From NCBI GenBank assembly GCA_002104935.1, contig MCGT01000029.1, positions 1 through 64,000 of the forward strand: 64,000 bases of DNA, read 5' to 3'. Both the position numbers and the translations under genes were made by a program. This stretch comes from Hesseltinella vesiculosa (lineage: Eukaryota > Mucoromycota > Mucoromycetes > Mucorales > Cunninghamellaceae). The first letter of the stretch is position 1. Every line of letters begins with the position of its first letter. Below the pieces are notes generated by a model. That model saw only the letters and a list, made by a program, of their open reading frames with translations, searched no databases and was not told where the DNA came from. Shown piece after piece: positions 22,947 through 35,213 of the stretch.

Positions 22947-23228
22947 GTTGCAACAGATTAGTAGTCTGAGAAGGTCTTACTTAGCTTGCTTGGAAAGACT
23001 GGAGATGAACGTCTGATGTTACTGGTGTATGAGCCGTTCTTTGCTAGCTCATTGATCGGTCGCACATTGGGTTTCTCTTCAATTGCAGAGTTGCAACAGA
23101 TTAGTAGTCTGAGAAGGCCTTGCTTAGCTTGCTTCGAGAGACTGGAGATAAACTTCTGATGTTACTTGTGTATGAGCCGTTCTTTGCTAGCTCATTGATC
23201 GGTCGCACATTGGGTTTCTCTGCACGTC
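22947..23228. repeat. 141-bp direct tandem duplication
   Basis: Units 22947-23087 and 23088-23228 both start 'gttgcaacagattagtagtc' and share 'tgagccgttctttgctagc' and 'ttgatcggtcgcacattggg'. They differ at roughly a dozen positions, so the duplication is not brand new. No gene is involved. Confidence 0.92.
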
Positions 23229-23769
23229 ACTCAGTCTCCATTTATATCTCCTGCTCGATACCAACCTTTAACCTTTTCGATTTACGATATGATAGGAACT
23301 ATGACTTTTGTGCTGTGTACTCTTTTTTTGGTCCCGGATCTTTGGCGTCCAACCTTTTGGTTAGCAGATGGATATTTCCTTGTTAACATTGGTCCATGAA
23401 ATTTTGTTGGTATTGTGTCAAAGCACTACCTGAAGTCCTAGGCCTAGTCTGCATGTGCAAATACAAGCTTTAAAGCCAGCTTTTGGCTGGCCGGGTTTGG
23501 ATTCATTTGAAAAAGACATGTCAATAACCAATGGGTCATGTACCAAGACTCCCTTGACAAGAAATGCCCTGTTGCCCAACACTCATATTTGCGCAGAATA
23601 AATCTTATTTTTAAAAACCTGGGATGACACACGAGGCTTGTTTTATGTCTTTGTTTTCATTTTGTTTCAAAATGGTAAGTGGAAAAAAAAAAAAAAAAGG
23701 AGGCGGCCAAAACATTCAACCACACAATCATTCACTTTCTCTCTCTTTTGCGAATATTCTTCAGGCACC
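23229..23769. other. Intergenic upstream of the coiled-coil gene
   Basis: No coding signal. An A16 tract at about 23682-23697 lies 70 bp before the start codon, preceded by pyrimidine-rich sequence near it, probably 5' leader. Confidence 0.4.
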
Positions 23770-24760
23770 ATGGTCTTCCCAAACGGACTTTTTAAAAAGC
23801 GAAAATTACGGCGCAAAGACACACAACGACAATGCACAGCTGACCTCGATACCACCGGCATTTTGGCTCAGCCTTTCCATCCGTTAAAAACCAGAGTGAC
23901 TTCGCCAACCGACCTATTGGACATGGTAGGTTATCCTCAACCCATGAACAAGCTGACTGTTCGAAACAAAACGCCCCCTGCCACCCGTGACCTGGCATCC
24001 AGCACAGTCTCGTTGACGACTCAGCCGCTGCACATGCCCGTTCCCAAAAAGGCAATGGCTCCTACCCGCCGTATTTTGGCTGATGACGCTCACGATAAAA
24101 CGTTGCTCATGGAATCCGACCCTCGAGAAGGTAATTGTGCGCTTTATAAATGACATTGACCTCACCACTTATTATTTAGAAATCAACGATTTAAAGCAAA
24201 CAGTCATCGCTCTGAAACGGGAACGAGAAACACGACACCTGCAGCACCTACAACAACGGCAGCTTGAGCAGGACATGATGCGTGAAATCCAACAGAATCA
24301 CGCGAAAATAGATCAGCTGTCTCAATCCTTATACCACGCTGCCTCCAACCCCTCCTTCCACTCGTCCACGCCATCCATGGATGACTACGACGATGATGAT
24401 CGAGATGACGACGATGACGATCAGGGTGAGTTTGTAGAAGAGCAGCAAGATCCAATCGTATATGACCAGCCCTTGTTATATACGTCCATGTGCTGGCAAG
24501 ATGAGATGGATTATGAAGATGACGACGACGACTCGGACGCTGATGGCCCGTTGTTTATGCCCTCCCCACAAAGGCAGGTGTTTCGGCATTCACCAGCAAT
24601 GATGACACCATTGCGACACTGCCACCCAATGCTCTCGACTGTTGCTCACGCTCCTGCTCTGCCTCGATATGCGTACAACCAACCCATGCCCTACAGACGA
24701 TCTGTGCCTCCGAAAATTCGATACAGTTGCCCATCTGTATATAACCCTGATTTTTACTAA
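23770..24760 (+). CDS. Uncharacterised acidic coiled-coil protein
   Basis: Two exons (23770-24130, 24180-24760) join in frame to 313 aa. The N-terminus is strongly basic (LFKKRKLRRKDTQRQ, residues 7-21) and could be a nuclear localisation signal. Residues ~121-170 form a Gln/Arg-rich coiled coil (LKQTVIALKRERETRHLQHL). Residues ~182-235 hold two runs of aspartate (DDDDRDDDDDD and EDDDDDSDADGP). The C-terminal 70 residues are Pro/Met/Tyr-rich. The start ATG has a good context (cacc-ATG-g). I do not recognise a family. The architecture would suit a nuclear scaffold or chromatin-associated protein, but nothing in the sequence proves a role. Downstream neighbour YHM2 is on the same strand, 281 bp away. 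Confidence 0.8.
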
Positions 24761-25041
24761 TGCCCATCCTATCAACACTAAATGTAACGGCAAAAAAAAA
24801 AAAAAAAAAAAAAAATAAACCCCGCGCGATTTCCGTGCATTGTCAACCTGATTTCGTCAGGTTCTTTACTTCGTGGGAGAGGGGGATGTCGCTTTCAAAA
24901 AAAATTCCCACCCCAGTGACGCCAATGTCGTACCACACGACGAGAAACAAAACGGCCCGCCGACCATTTTTCTTATGTTTCTTTTCTTTTCCTTCATTGA
25001 CCTGCTATTTCTGGAGACTTACTCTGACAATACAACAGACG

Positions 25042-26299
25042 ATGGCCACATTAGCTGCTCCAAAGCATGTCATTGAAAAGAAGCCCGTCTCCTTCACCAA
25101 CTTGGCGATCGGTGCTGGTGAGTGCTGGAAAAGAAAAACTGAAAGAGGACAAATAATGGCAGCTGACTTTCACACACGTTTTGCTGTTCCATCATGCCAG
25201 CCTTGAACCTGTTTGAAGTATCCACTTTGGGCCAGCCTTTTGAAGTATATTGGGTTCAAATTCAGTTGAAAAAGTTAGGTCTCAACCACCCTTTTCTCTA
25301 GGTGATGAAAACCCAACTAGCTGCCAACCGCGGCCAATCCATGATGCAGGCGCTCAAAACTATTTACAGCCGTGGAGGGATTTTCGGTAAAAAAAAAAAA
25401 AAAAAAAAAAGTGCGAAGATGACGAGAAACTGACCCAATTTTTTTTAAACAGGTTTTTACCAAGGATTGATTCCTTGGGCCTGGATTGAAGGTGGAACAA
25501 AGGGTGCTGTGCTTTTGTTCACGACGTCAGAATTTGAATATCGTGCCTTGGTCGCTGGCGCCTCTCCATTTACGGTAATCTCCTCACAGAACCACGACTG
25601 AGAAAAAAAAAGCATTTGCATAACTTGTTGAAACGTGTAGGCCGGCATTGTTGGCGGCATGGCTGGTGGTCTTGCACAAGCCTATTCTACTATGGGATTC
25701 TGTACGTTTATGAAGACAGTGGAAGTGACGCGTAGCAAATCTGGGGCCAATGAATCCACTTGGAAAATCGCGGCGGATATCTACAAACGGGAAGGATTTG
25801 CTGGCATCAACAAGGGAGTGAATGCAGTTGCTGTGCGCCAATGTACCAACTGGGCCACACGATTTGGCGTTGCTCGCTACGCGCAAGAATCGATCGCAAA
25901 GGCACGGTATGGCACCACGGATACCAAACAATTGACAGGCATGGACAAGGCCTTGGCGTCCATTATAGGCGGTGCAGCCTCTTGTTGGAATCAACCTATC
26001 GAAGTGATCCGTGTAGAAATGCAAAGCCAGATCAAGGTAGAAGGCCGACCTGAGAAAATGACGATCGCCAAAGCTGCCAAGTGGATTTATCAAAATAATG
26101 GCGCCAAAGGTTTCTACCGAGGGGTGGTGCCTCGTATTGGCTTAGGCATGTGGCAAACCCTTTGCATGGTTGCTCTAGGTAAATATCACTATGGAAGAAA
26201 CAGAGATGTTCATCGTCGCCATGGCTGATCAGAGCTAATCACACTTTTCCATTCTCATACCCAGGCGACTATTTTAGAACCATGTTTGGCACGAATTGA
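25042..26299 (+). CDS. YHM2: Mitochondrial citrate/oxoglutarate carrier Yhm2
   Basis: Inner-membrane carrier of the SLC25 fold; in yeast Yhm2 exchanges citrate for 2-oxoglutarate and also associates with mitochondrial DNA. Six exons (25042-25117, 25201-25244, 25302-25386, 25453-25574, 25641-26178, 26265-26299) give 299 aa. Three carrier repeats are visible. Signature 1 is GQPFEVMKTQ, signature 3 is [12 protein letters not shown], both P-x-(D/E)-x-x-(K/R). Signature 2 is degenerate ([10 protein letters not shown], no proline), which is characteristic of the Yhm2 subfamily. The third intron begins gt followed by 22 A. The gene ends convergent with the WD40 gene, leaving 186 bp between stop codons. 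Family assignment firm, substrate from family knowledge. Confidence 0.93.
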
Positions 26300-26485
26300 T
26301 CCATCATCACCAGTACACATCACTGAAAAACATAAGCAACCCCTCTATCTTACGTCTCGATTTGGAAAAAAAAGGCTACAATGGCATATCAGGGACAAGC
26401 AGGGACAAGCAAGGGAAAGACATGATACAATAAAAAGGTGCCCCGCCCAAAGTTTATCAACGAGATGTGTACAACCGGTAGGATT

Positions 26486-28490
26486 CTAAACTAGACCGAG
26501 GCCTTTTTTCTTATTTCGAGTATGAGGGCGCCAGATTTTGATCGTCGCGTCTGCAGACCCGGTGGCAAGAATTGGCTCGGTGGGGTGGAAATTAACAGTA
26601 TATACATGGTCGGTATGACCCTCTAAACGCTGCATCAGCTCGGCTCGATCCTGCGGATGAAACATTGGTGAAACGATGGTCTGCACCTGCTCTGCTTTCC
26701 CTTCATCTTTACCTCGCCCACATTATATAGATAGGCATATGCATCGGCACTGCCTGTAGCCAATAATACGCTTTTTTCTTCGCGAGGCTCGGCCAATTCC
26801 AGCAAGTAGTCTCCTGGAGCGGTCGCTGCATCGGTATCTTCGTTCACAGTTGTTGTGGCCGTCGGCCGACTGACGATGGAGGAATTGTCTGTCATGATAA
26901 AAAAAATAAAGTGAGGAGTGGACCACCTTGTCACTCATCTCCTTACATTCAGAACCGCAGTAAAACGAACTTTTGATGGGCCAGTTGCGGTTGCAAAAAC
27001 CTTTGAGAGAATGAACATGACGCAAGGCAGACTTTGGTGGATCCATCCCCCGGTCATAGACGCGAAGCACTGAGGCGGAGACGGAGAAAAAGATGAGAGA
27101 AGGGTTGGTGTAGCATGTCCACACCTTGGAAACTTACAATTATCATAACTATTGACAGCCATATACCGAGGTTCATCGTATTCGTCCACTAGAGAATTAA
27201 AAAAAAAATTAGCTTCAACGCCTCTCGAACTTGTTCGGTACGTTACCAGCACGTCGGCTTGCATCCGTTCTCCTTTTGCCAATGGTGATATGGGTGATAG
27301 GCATCCGATCTTGATCATTTTCCGTTATTGATATACAAGACCCTTGTTGAAAAAAATGCACATCATGAGAATAAAGATAACCTTTTTTTTTTTTTTTTGA
27401 CCTACGAGAACGCATATCCCAGACTTTTAATTGCCCGCTAGCATCACCTGTGATGACATGCACGCCGTCGCGCGATGCATAGAGCGTATTGACCATGCTG
27501 TCATTGTGGATCGTCTGGGCTGTTCCGTCCACGCGAGTATCAACCATGGCAAGGACTTTTCTGGAGGTGCCATAATAGTATATCATCGGATCTATCATAG
27601 GAGACGTTTATATTTGTCTTCGCTGGATGACATCAGGTTATTTACCAACATAGTCCCAAGCAACACACTGTACAAAGCCATCGGTATCAACACTCGACAC
27701 AGGCTTGCCGGTGAGGGTGTCCCAGGTCCGGCATGTTTCATCAAAAGAGCCTGAAAGGATGCAATTGGAATCAGGTGTCCAAGCCAGATCTGATACGTTC
27801 ATAGTGTGGCCCTTGAGGCAATACAGCTAAGAAAGGATGAAAAATGAAGCTGGCACTGCTTCTTTGAGAGGGGAAAGGGGTTCGTGCAATGGTTTACCTC
27901 TTTCTGCTTCGACTGGAATTCCCAAATCCTTACTGTTTTGTCAAAGGATCCGGAGGCTAGAAATTCACCGTTGGGAGAGAATTCTAAACAGTAAACGGCC
28001 CCGCTATGACCCTAAAAACACAAGCCATGTGTTTATCATCTCCTGAATCCATGCTTTCAAAAGAGAGACTTTTTACCTTGAGTTCATCTCGCATTTGGAA
28101 TTGTTTGCTCTCCTTGGTATCATAGTTGTTGGTTTGTAATGCTTCAATGTCGCCACCGACTTGCTGCACGGCCATAGAGAGCATTTCCTGAGCCTTGGAT
28201 ATGGCGGTTTGGTTGTTAGATGAATCGTCTGTGACAAAAGTGCCCGGTCGATAATTCAGACCACCTTGTGAGATGGAGGCAGCGTAGCGAGCTGACAGAT
28301 CGTAAATGCTTTTTTTCAGTGCATTGTTTTCCTTGTCCATAACGTCGACCCGTTGTTTTAGCTGTTTGACTTCCTTCAACAGCTTTTCAATCTGCTGATC
28401 TCGATTGGCTGAGCCCATGCCAGATGAGGGTACCATAGATGCAAGCACACCACCGTTTGAAGCCTGTCGTTGCGTCGGCAATCCTTCCAT
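26486..28490 (-). CDS. Coiled-coil WD40-repeat protein
   Basis: Nine exons (28490-28077, 28011-27898, 27826-27646, 27591-27406, 27342-27247, 27188-27138, 27069-26947, 26888-26713, 26650-26486) give 501 aa. Residues ~28-70 form a coiled coil ([20 protein letters not shown]). From residue 139 at least six WD40-like blades follow: [60 protein letters not shown], and at the end [20 protein letters not shown] followed by ATIKIWRP. One blade carries an insert rich in Thr/Ala. The layout recalls scaffolds such as Tup1, Lis1 or Atg16-like proteins, but the N-terminal sign of each (Tup1 tetramer region, LisH) is not evident, so I leave it unnamed. A scaffold role is inference. Confidence 0.88.
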
Positions 28491-29347
28491 ATTTTTTTTT
28501 TTTTGCCCTTTTAATGTGTAGTAAAAAAAAAAATGGAACAAGCGAAAAAAGATATCCAGCGGCAGTTTTTTTTTTTTTCTTCCTGCAAGAACGAGCGTTT
28601 CGAAAATGAGAAACGTGGAAAAAATGGTTTTGAGCAAATCGATGGTAAAATCTGCATGCAGTTCGTTCTTTCCAAGCTCACTGTTACCGTATTTCTGTAT
28701 CATTTTGGTGCTGGCCAGGTACTCTACTTGAGCCGTGGTGAACCAAGCCGACGAACCGTCGCATCAGTTTCTAGTGCACGAGAAAGAACGTTCTCCCGGT
28801 GAATCACTCCAGTCTTCTAGCTCTTCTGTCCGGTGTCTGAAAGAGTTGCGATTTTAATCAAAGTCATTTCTTGTCATTAGATACTTGTATGCAAAAGCCC
28901 GCGTGAGCTTATTTTAAAGTAATTTTTCACAAGTGTTCAAGTAGTCATTTGTTGAGTTCATCACGCACAAACAACTGGCCCAAGCTCTCAATCTGTAGAA
29001 AGCAGCCTTTTCATTGGCTGGCTCAAGCTCCTGGTTTCTTTCGTTCTCTTCTCTAATCCATGATTCTCTCTGCTTTCAACTATGGTTTATCCCTTTTATC
29101 TTCATCCCTTGGTGAAATCAGCTGAAAAAAAAAAAATGAATACTACATCATATTGCTGGGACCACACAAAAGAAATGGCGACTGGGCACAAGCGACAAAG
29201 CAAGTGATTATCCTTCAAAACAGTACCCCAGTTTGTGATTGAAAAAAATAGCAATTACGGCTAGGCAGGCAATCGCATTTTATAATATATTAAAAGACAT
29301 CTACAGAAATAACTCTAGGTCAATTACAAGAGATAGGGGAGGTAAGG
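28491..29347. other. Intergenic between WD40 gene and cyclin gene
   Basis: It contains poly-A/T tracts near 28493 and 28571. A stretch at 28800-28910 ('aatcaaagtcatttcttgtc', 'atgcaaaag') is related to 41340-41410, a second dispersed repeat. No gene recognised; 28533-28802 is open but featureless. Confidence 0.5.
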
Positions 29348-30058
29348 TCAAGAGGGTATGGAGAGACCGGCATGCCATGAGTGTCGATAGGTAGGACAGA
29401 CGTTGGGGTCAAAGGTCAAGAACGGTCCAGTTTCTTGACTGCATTGGGTGGCAGCGGAAGCATCAAAACGCTTTGTATTCTGATGGATGCGCTCTTGTTC
29501 ACGAACATAGTGGTCGAGCAACTGATCACCATATCGTTCTAGCTCGGGTACGGTGATATGCAGTTCAAATTGATTCGCTTTGAGGAAGGCTAGCTCCAAG
29601 GCATTCAGCTCAGGCACAGGTATGCCTCCCACCTATTCATTATTTAAATAAATGTCAGGATATTCTCTCAATGAACGCCTCCTCTTTACCTTTGCATAGC
29701 GAGTGTTGGTATAAAAGATATCAGAAAAGTACTTTGTCGAAACCATCAAGCCAGCAATCAAAAGGCGATGGATATTATAAGAATTGATGCGTAGGCCGGA
29801 AGCAGTGAGCCGATCGAAATACACCAACAACGATAGAAACGTTTCATTGGAGCAAGGACAATATTTTAAAATACGGATTAGATAGGCATCGATGGAAATG
29901 GTTGGCAAAGACTGGCCATAAAACGGAACAAAAGGAGATCCGGGCTTTGGAAACTTGTTCAAGCGCTTGTCGTTTGTTTTTGTAATGCGTTCTAATAAAC
30001 GGGCCATCATTTTAACAGTGGACGACGTTGGATGCCGTGCTAGATCATATTTGGTCAT
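29348..30058 (-). CDS. Pho80-like (PCL-type) cyclin
   Basis: A cyclin of the Pho80/Pcl6/Pcl7 group, regulatory partner of a Pho85-type cyclin-dependent kinase; in yeast these couple phosphate and carbon status to transcription and glycogen metabolism. Two exons (30058-29690, 29632-29348) give 217 aa. The cyclin box is clear: ISIDAYLIRILKYCPCSNE, LSLLVYFDRL, NIHRLLIAGLMVSTKYFSD, YTNTRYAKVGGIPVPELNAL and LELAFLKANQFELHI. The protein is short with no extended N-terminal tail. The start codon lies only 142 bp from the divergent RCY1 start, so the two probably share a promoter. Which PCL subgroup it belongs to cannot be decided here. Confidence 0.92.
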
Positions 30059-30200
30059 GAAAGGATGTGTGAGAAAAAAGGAGAGTAAAACAAAAGAGAA
30101 AAGGAGTGCACAAGAAAAGGCTTTTTTAAAGTTTTTCCGCTTTTCTTTTTCCTCACTTCCTTTTTTTTTTTCACTCCTCCTTTATGATTGTTTTGGGGCA

Positions 30201-33200
30201 ATGACCGATCTAGACTCTCCTTGTTCCAGTATTTCACTGCAACCTCCTTTACAGCCTACAAAGCTACGTGCTACGCTCCCCCCAAATGTATTATTATGTG
30301 TGCTTAAATACTTGTCTCTGTCAACTCTGGCCACATGCGCGCTTGTTTCTAGACGGTTCAAGGTGCTTGTGTACGATGATGAAATATGGGATAGTAAACT
30401 CCAGCAAATGCTACAACATGACACTGCGGGAGTGCTTGCCAACCTGTTAGGTATGAACCTGGTCTCTGCCCTTCTGCCCTTCTGATGTTCCTGAACTTTT
30501 TTTTTTTTTTTTTACTCAACAGTACAAAAGGACAAAGGTGCATTGATGGACACAAGCGATGAATTCTTTATCAACAACAAACCTTTAAATGAATTGATAC
30601 CCGGTCTGAAAACTGATCCCTATCGAGCAAGAGCAAGAGCCAAATCCACCGGACGAGCCAGAGAACAATTCAAAAGCCTGTACCTACACCTGATTCCTTA
30701 CTACACAGACCTCCGTCACCGTCACAGCAAAGAATCTAAGCTCTTGACGGACTATGGCTCCAAACCCATCGAGTGTGGAAAAACGCTCAACCTCCTCGGT
30801 GGTCTTGGTCTCGCCCACGTCGTCAGTGATTGGCAAGAGGTAAATCCATCTACCCAGCAAGTGAAAGGCTGAAACGATCCATTGACACTCCTTTATTACT
30901 TGGACGTATGACTAGATTAACGAAGGCGTCGAGGCACTATGTCAATACTTTGAAAGCGCATCCTTGCACGAATTTGAGGTGGCCTATGATCATCAAAAGA
31001 TAGACAACATGATGGTAAGCAACAGCCTTGAACCATTGGGAATCATCACCCACCTCTCCTCTTTCTCGTGATAGACCTATGCCCATGCCCTGGTGGCCTT
31101 GAATGGAGGTTCTCTTTGTGTACAGACGTTTATCCAAAAGCATCAGATGTTTTACGACAACCCTTACCAAGCCGAAGACAACTTCAGGTACAAAAAAAGC
31201 AGACTTTGGCAATGACAGAAGCTCATGTATCCCTCCCTTTTTAATTAGCGATGAGCTGAATATCAAACCCTTTCAATCCTTTGTTGCAACCCTGGACGAA
31301 GAAATTAGACAACAAGCAACTTTGATTCACCAAGTATTCCCTTCTCAAGCAGATGTATTCTATCAGTTTGTTGACCGAGTATTTGAAGACGTGGTAAGGA
31401 ACCATGGCGACTGAGCACATGTGCTGTTCAATAGATGGAGGTCCAGGAAAGTCTCATCTTGATTGTCCTCTTTGTGCGTGTAGCTTGCAGAATACTTGAC
31501 TCAATTGTTCGCCATGGCCCATGAAAAAGGGTCAAAAATTTATTTGCAAACGGTAGCCTTGTCCTTGACGTCTATGTCTCAGCTCTTGGACTCTATGATT
31601 GACACATCTCTACCAGCGCATTTGGATCAAGAACGTGCAACCAACCTACTTTTCAAGGTCCTGCTACCCTTTATAGACGATTACCTTTACGAAGAAGAGA
31701 CAAATATCAACCAAGCTTGCGAGCTAGGCATTGAAAGATGGGTAGGGCGGAGGAAGCAAATGCAGGAGTGAATGATATGCTCATGTTTACTCTCCATAGA
31801 AAGTAAAACGAGGACAGAAACAGGGCGATGAAGCGAAAAGACTCAATAGTCAAAATCGCGAGGCCTTCAAACGGTAAGAGATATGACCAGCGTGCATCAG
31901 AACAGGGCATTCTCACTTTTTTTTTTAACCCTCCCCCCAGAGACTATCTTCGAGCCTTTAAAAAAGTCATTTCTGTACCTGTGGATCTAGTGTCTACCGC
32001 AGCTACAACGATTGTCTCCCCATTTCAACGATCGGCAGCCTTGAAAAACAGCGACTCGGCACCAAGCAGCCCAACAACCGCAAAAGCGACCGACAGCCCT
32101 CGCTCATCTGTACAAATGGCTCGACTATCCCATGCTGGCTCCGTCACATCACTTTCTTCCGCCACTTCCTCTACCTCCACGCCTGATGAAGCCAAACGCG
32201 ACCCTAATGCTGCCTTGGAAAACGCGCAAGTGCAACTAGACATGCTGCAAGACTATATCAGTTTGGAGTTGGCACTGCAACTGATCCACGTCAACAAGGA
32301 TGCCGAACGACGTATCCAGCGCTTCATCCAGATCAACTTTCCTGGCCGCATGAAACAAGACATGTAAGCAAAGTCCTCTCCCTTTTTCTACTCCCGTGAA
32401 CGCCAATGTGGCAAAAACAAGAATGTCTACTCATTTCTCTCTCGTTCCAGCCAACGCACGTATGAAAATATATTTATTCGATTGCTTAAATCCCTTGGAA
32501 ATGACCATATCAAACCCGCTTTTGAAATGTAAGAGCACGACACGGCGACATCAAAAAAAATACTTAACGTTCACCATTCTCCTAGGGCGTCAGACACATT
32601 ACTAAAATATCACCCATCCCTGGATACCTCGACTGGCACGGACAGTGTGCCTCCTTTGACTGAATTCTTTGGCATGGTTCATGTCGCCGATGTGACACAA
32701 CAAATGATCCAATTGTATTACGATGAAGACATGGTAAAAAAAAAAAAAAAAAGTGAAGTAGCAATGGCAGGGGAGTGACCTTTTTATTATCTTCATCAAC
32801 CACCCAGACAAAGTTCATTGACAAGAATGATTTTATGAACGACGTCAACAAGGAAAAGAAATTGTTCGAGCGGATGTTAGACGATTGTGTGGCCCGAGGC
32901 ATGGATTGCAGCATCCAGGTACTTTTGGCACAGGTGGAAATGCTCTTACGGCGCGAACAGTCCTCCAGCGATTATAACCCTTCTGGCGACCATATTGATC
33001 TCCGTCCCACAAAGGCCTGTACCGATGTCATTCAATGCTTGAAAAGCAACACCTCCATGCTTCAAGGAGCCGCTGAGAAAGCAACCATGGACCTCTTTTT
33101 CAATGAAATTGGCCGCCGATTCTTTGAGTAAGCAATATGTGAGCCGAGGTGTTTCTAGCATAAGCAGCTGACCGCCGTTACCATAGTGTCCTTTGCAAGC

Positions 33201-33569
33201 ATCTGAAATCTCAAACAGTAAGCCAGCAGGGTGGCTTCCGTTACATTTGGTGAGAACGAACCACATGCAAGCCAACATGCCCTCGACTGACCTCTATTTT
33301 TTTCAATCAGCGACATCAATACCTACTATGACTTTGTGGTGACGCTGCGGCAAAAAAACGTGACACCCTACTTCCATGCCTTGAAATCCCTGGCAAATGT
33401 GTATATCATTGACTCGGCACAAGACATCAAGACGGTGATTCACGACATGGGCCGATACCAGGGGCTGTTGCGCGTAGAAGACTTATTTGAATTTGCTGCT
33501 TGTCGAAAAGATTGGCCGGTGATACGCAAGGTCGTCCAGAAAGACATGACTGACTGTATACTAATGTAG
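30201..33569 (+). CDS. RCY1: Recyclin-1, F-box and Sec10-like trafficking protein
   Basis: F-box protein needed in yeast for recycling of plasma-membrane proteins from early endosomes. Thirteen exons (30201-30450, 30523-30839, 30916-31014, 31075-31187, 31249-31393, 31484-31741, 31800-31873, 31941-32363, 32451-32528, 32586-32733, 32808-33127, 33187-33249, 33311-33569) give 848 aa, matching the family. The F-box is at residues ~24-68 (LPPNVLLCVLKYLSLSTLAT, ALVSRRFKVLVYDDEIWD). The remainder is the helical Sec10/exocyst-like region (SLYLHLIPYYTDLRHRHS, LVALNGGSLCVQTFI, VFYQFVDRVFEDVLAEYLT). A Ser/Thr-rich insert (~residues 440-510) interrupts it. The last exon and downstream sequence exist in a second, decayed copy at 38983. 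Confidence 0.94.
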
Positions 33570-33714
33570 ATCCACCCAAATAAAATTGTATTTCTCTTTC
33601 TCCTGGCTTGACCCTCTCCCCTCCAACCACTACAATGCCCCGCAAGCGCTAGCTAATTGTCAACTTCTTTTATGTATGCAGCATCTATGCGTAGAGAAAA
33701 ATAAAACGCCTAAT

Positions 33715-34761
33715 CCGACTGAGGTGGCCAAACGAAGTCCACGTTTGTGACATCCAACTCTAGCAAATCGGCAGCTTCAACACCAAGGATGCTGGCCATG
33801 CTGCGCCATATCTGTCACATTCAGTTGTAAGAAAAAAAAACAGGGTGCGGTGGAAATCGTGACTAAAACCACCCCCCCCTTTTTTTTTTTGCTGGACATG
33901 CAGAAAGGACACCAATTTAATCAAGGCAGGCGAAGAGTTCAAACGTAAAACATACCAAGCATTGATCTGGGTCTCATCATCTGTGACCGACGAAATGGTC
34001 AAGAAATGCAATGATTTTGGCAGACAAGGTTTTGAAATCTCTCAGCATACGCCTGTGCGCGTCAGTCAAAGGTAACCGCCATTTCATGAAACTTCAGCGC
34101 ACGATTCCCACTACTTTTTTTTTAGGTGTGCCATGATGGAACGATCCAAGCAAATCAACGAACTGTCCATGGTCAAAGTATCTGACAAGGAGGAGGATGT
34201 CCGATTTGCAGTGATCACGATGAGCACCCAGGCAGGGACTATATTAGGGAATTCGTGCACGGCGATCTGCAGCGAGCCGAAGACTCATTGATCTCAGCTT
34301 CCATCTGCGCGTATTCTTCAGCCGGTAGGACAGGATGAACAGGATCCACTAGTTCACAATAAAATGGGCGGCCCGTACCAATCATACGCACAGTCTCATC
34401 CTCACGTCCAGCCGTGGTAAACTCGACAGCTGATTGAGTAAGTTATAAAAAAAAAAAGTGAGCTAGAATCGATGATGTGCAGCTCCTGATCATTTACCAT
34501 GACACTGATGGTGTTTCTGTAGCACGCCCACAATGCATTCGGACACAGATATTTCTGCTAGCTTCTTTCAGGGCGTTTCGAGAGAATTTAAGATAGCGGC
34601 CTCCGGTATAACCAGCTTCGTGCAGAGCGAAGAATACAACAGGAGCAGCAAACACTTTGCCGAAGCCCATTGATACAAACAATAAAAAGTGAATTATTGT
34701 CATGATCGCTGTTGCTGATCTTTTGATCAAGCACAAACTTGTTTCTTTTGTCGGATAGCAT
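33715..34761 (-). pseudogene. Broken PUS10 copy with internal deletion and inversion
   Basis: Remnant of a tandem duplicate of PUS10 (intact copy 39215-41231). The first exon survives at 34761-34620 with changes (the CCSRC motif reads CCSCC). It then jumps directly to the sense of exon 4 (HEAGYTGGRYLKFSR), so roughly 0.9 kb including exons 2-3 is missing. Sequence homologous to exon 5 (TAGREDETVRMIGTGRPFYC) follows. Between about 33805 and 34268 the homologue of exons 6-7 lies on the plus strand, that is inverted relative to its flanks. The last ~90 bp (33715-33804) is again in minus orientation. It cannot encode a functional enzyme. Confidence 0.92.
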
Positions 34762-34829
34762 ACACTTCAAAAAAAAAAAATGGAGGGGTAAGCTTCACAG
34801 CAGAAAAGCATTTTGTGCTCGTAGCAAAT

Positions 34830-35060
34830 TTAGGATGAATTGCCTTGGAGCAATTTTCCACGGTGATTTTTTATCAGACGGCCTGGTGGAATTGGCGCTG
34901 GGGAATCAGATGCATCAATGCTAAAACGATCAAAGGTTGGCAGGGTGACCTTCACCAATCGACCTGGTCTTTTCAGCATCGTTATCATTGACACATCTTC
35001 ACTTCCTCACAAAATTTCACGTCCATCCGATCACTCAAAAATGACGTTATTTTTTTTTCA
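34830..35060 (-). repeat. Dispersed repeat family R1, copy 4 (within the duplicated block)
   Basis: Inverted relative to copy 1: 'ggttggcagggtgacc', 'ttcaccaatcgacc', 'cttttcagcatcgtt'. Its partner at 41455-41675 is nearly identical because both belong to the RCY1-PUS10 duplication. Confidence 0.85.
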
Positions 35061-35213
35061 AAATGAATAGGCAAAATACAACAAAAAGCTTTATTTTTTC
35101 AGCTTCTTCAGTTATTGGTATTTGTGCATACCGGTATAAACCGTCAGAGAACAGTTTGATCATATAAAAGGTGACGAAATGACCTAAAAAATGAGCACAG
35201 TTAGAAATCAAGC

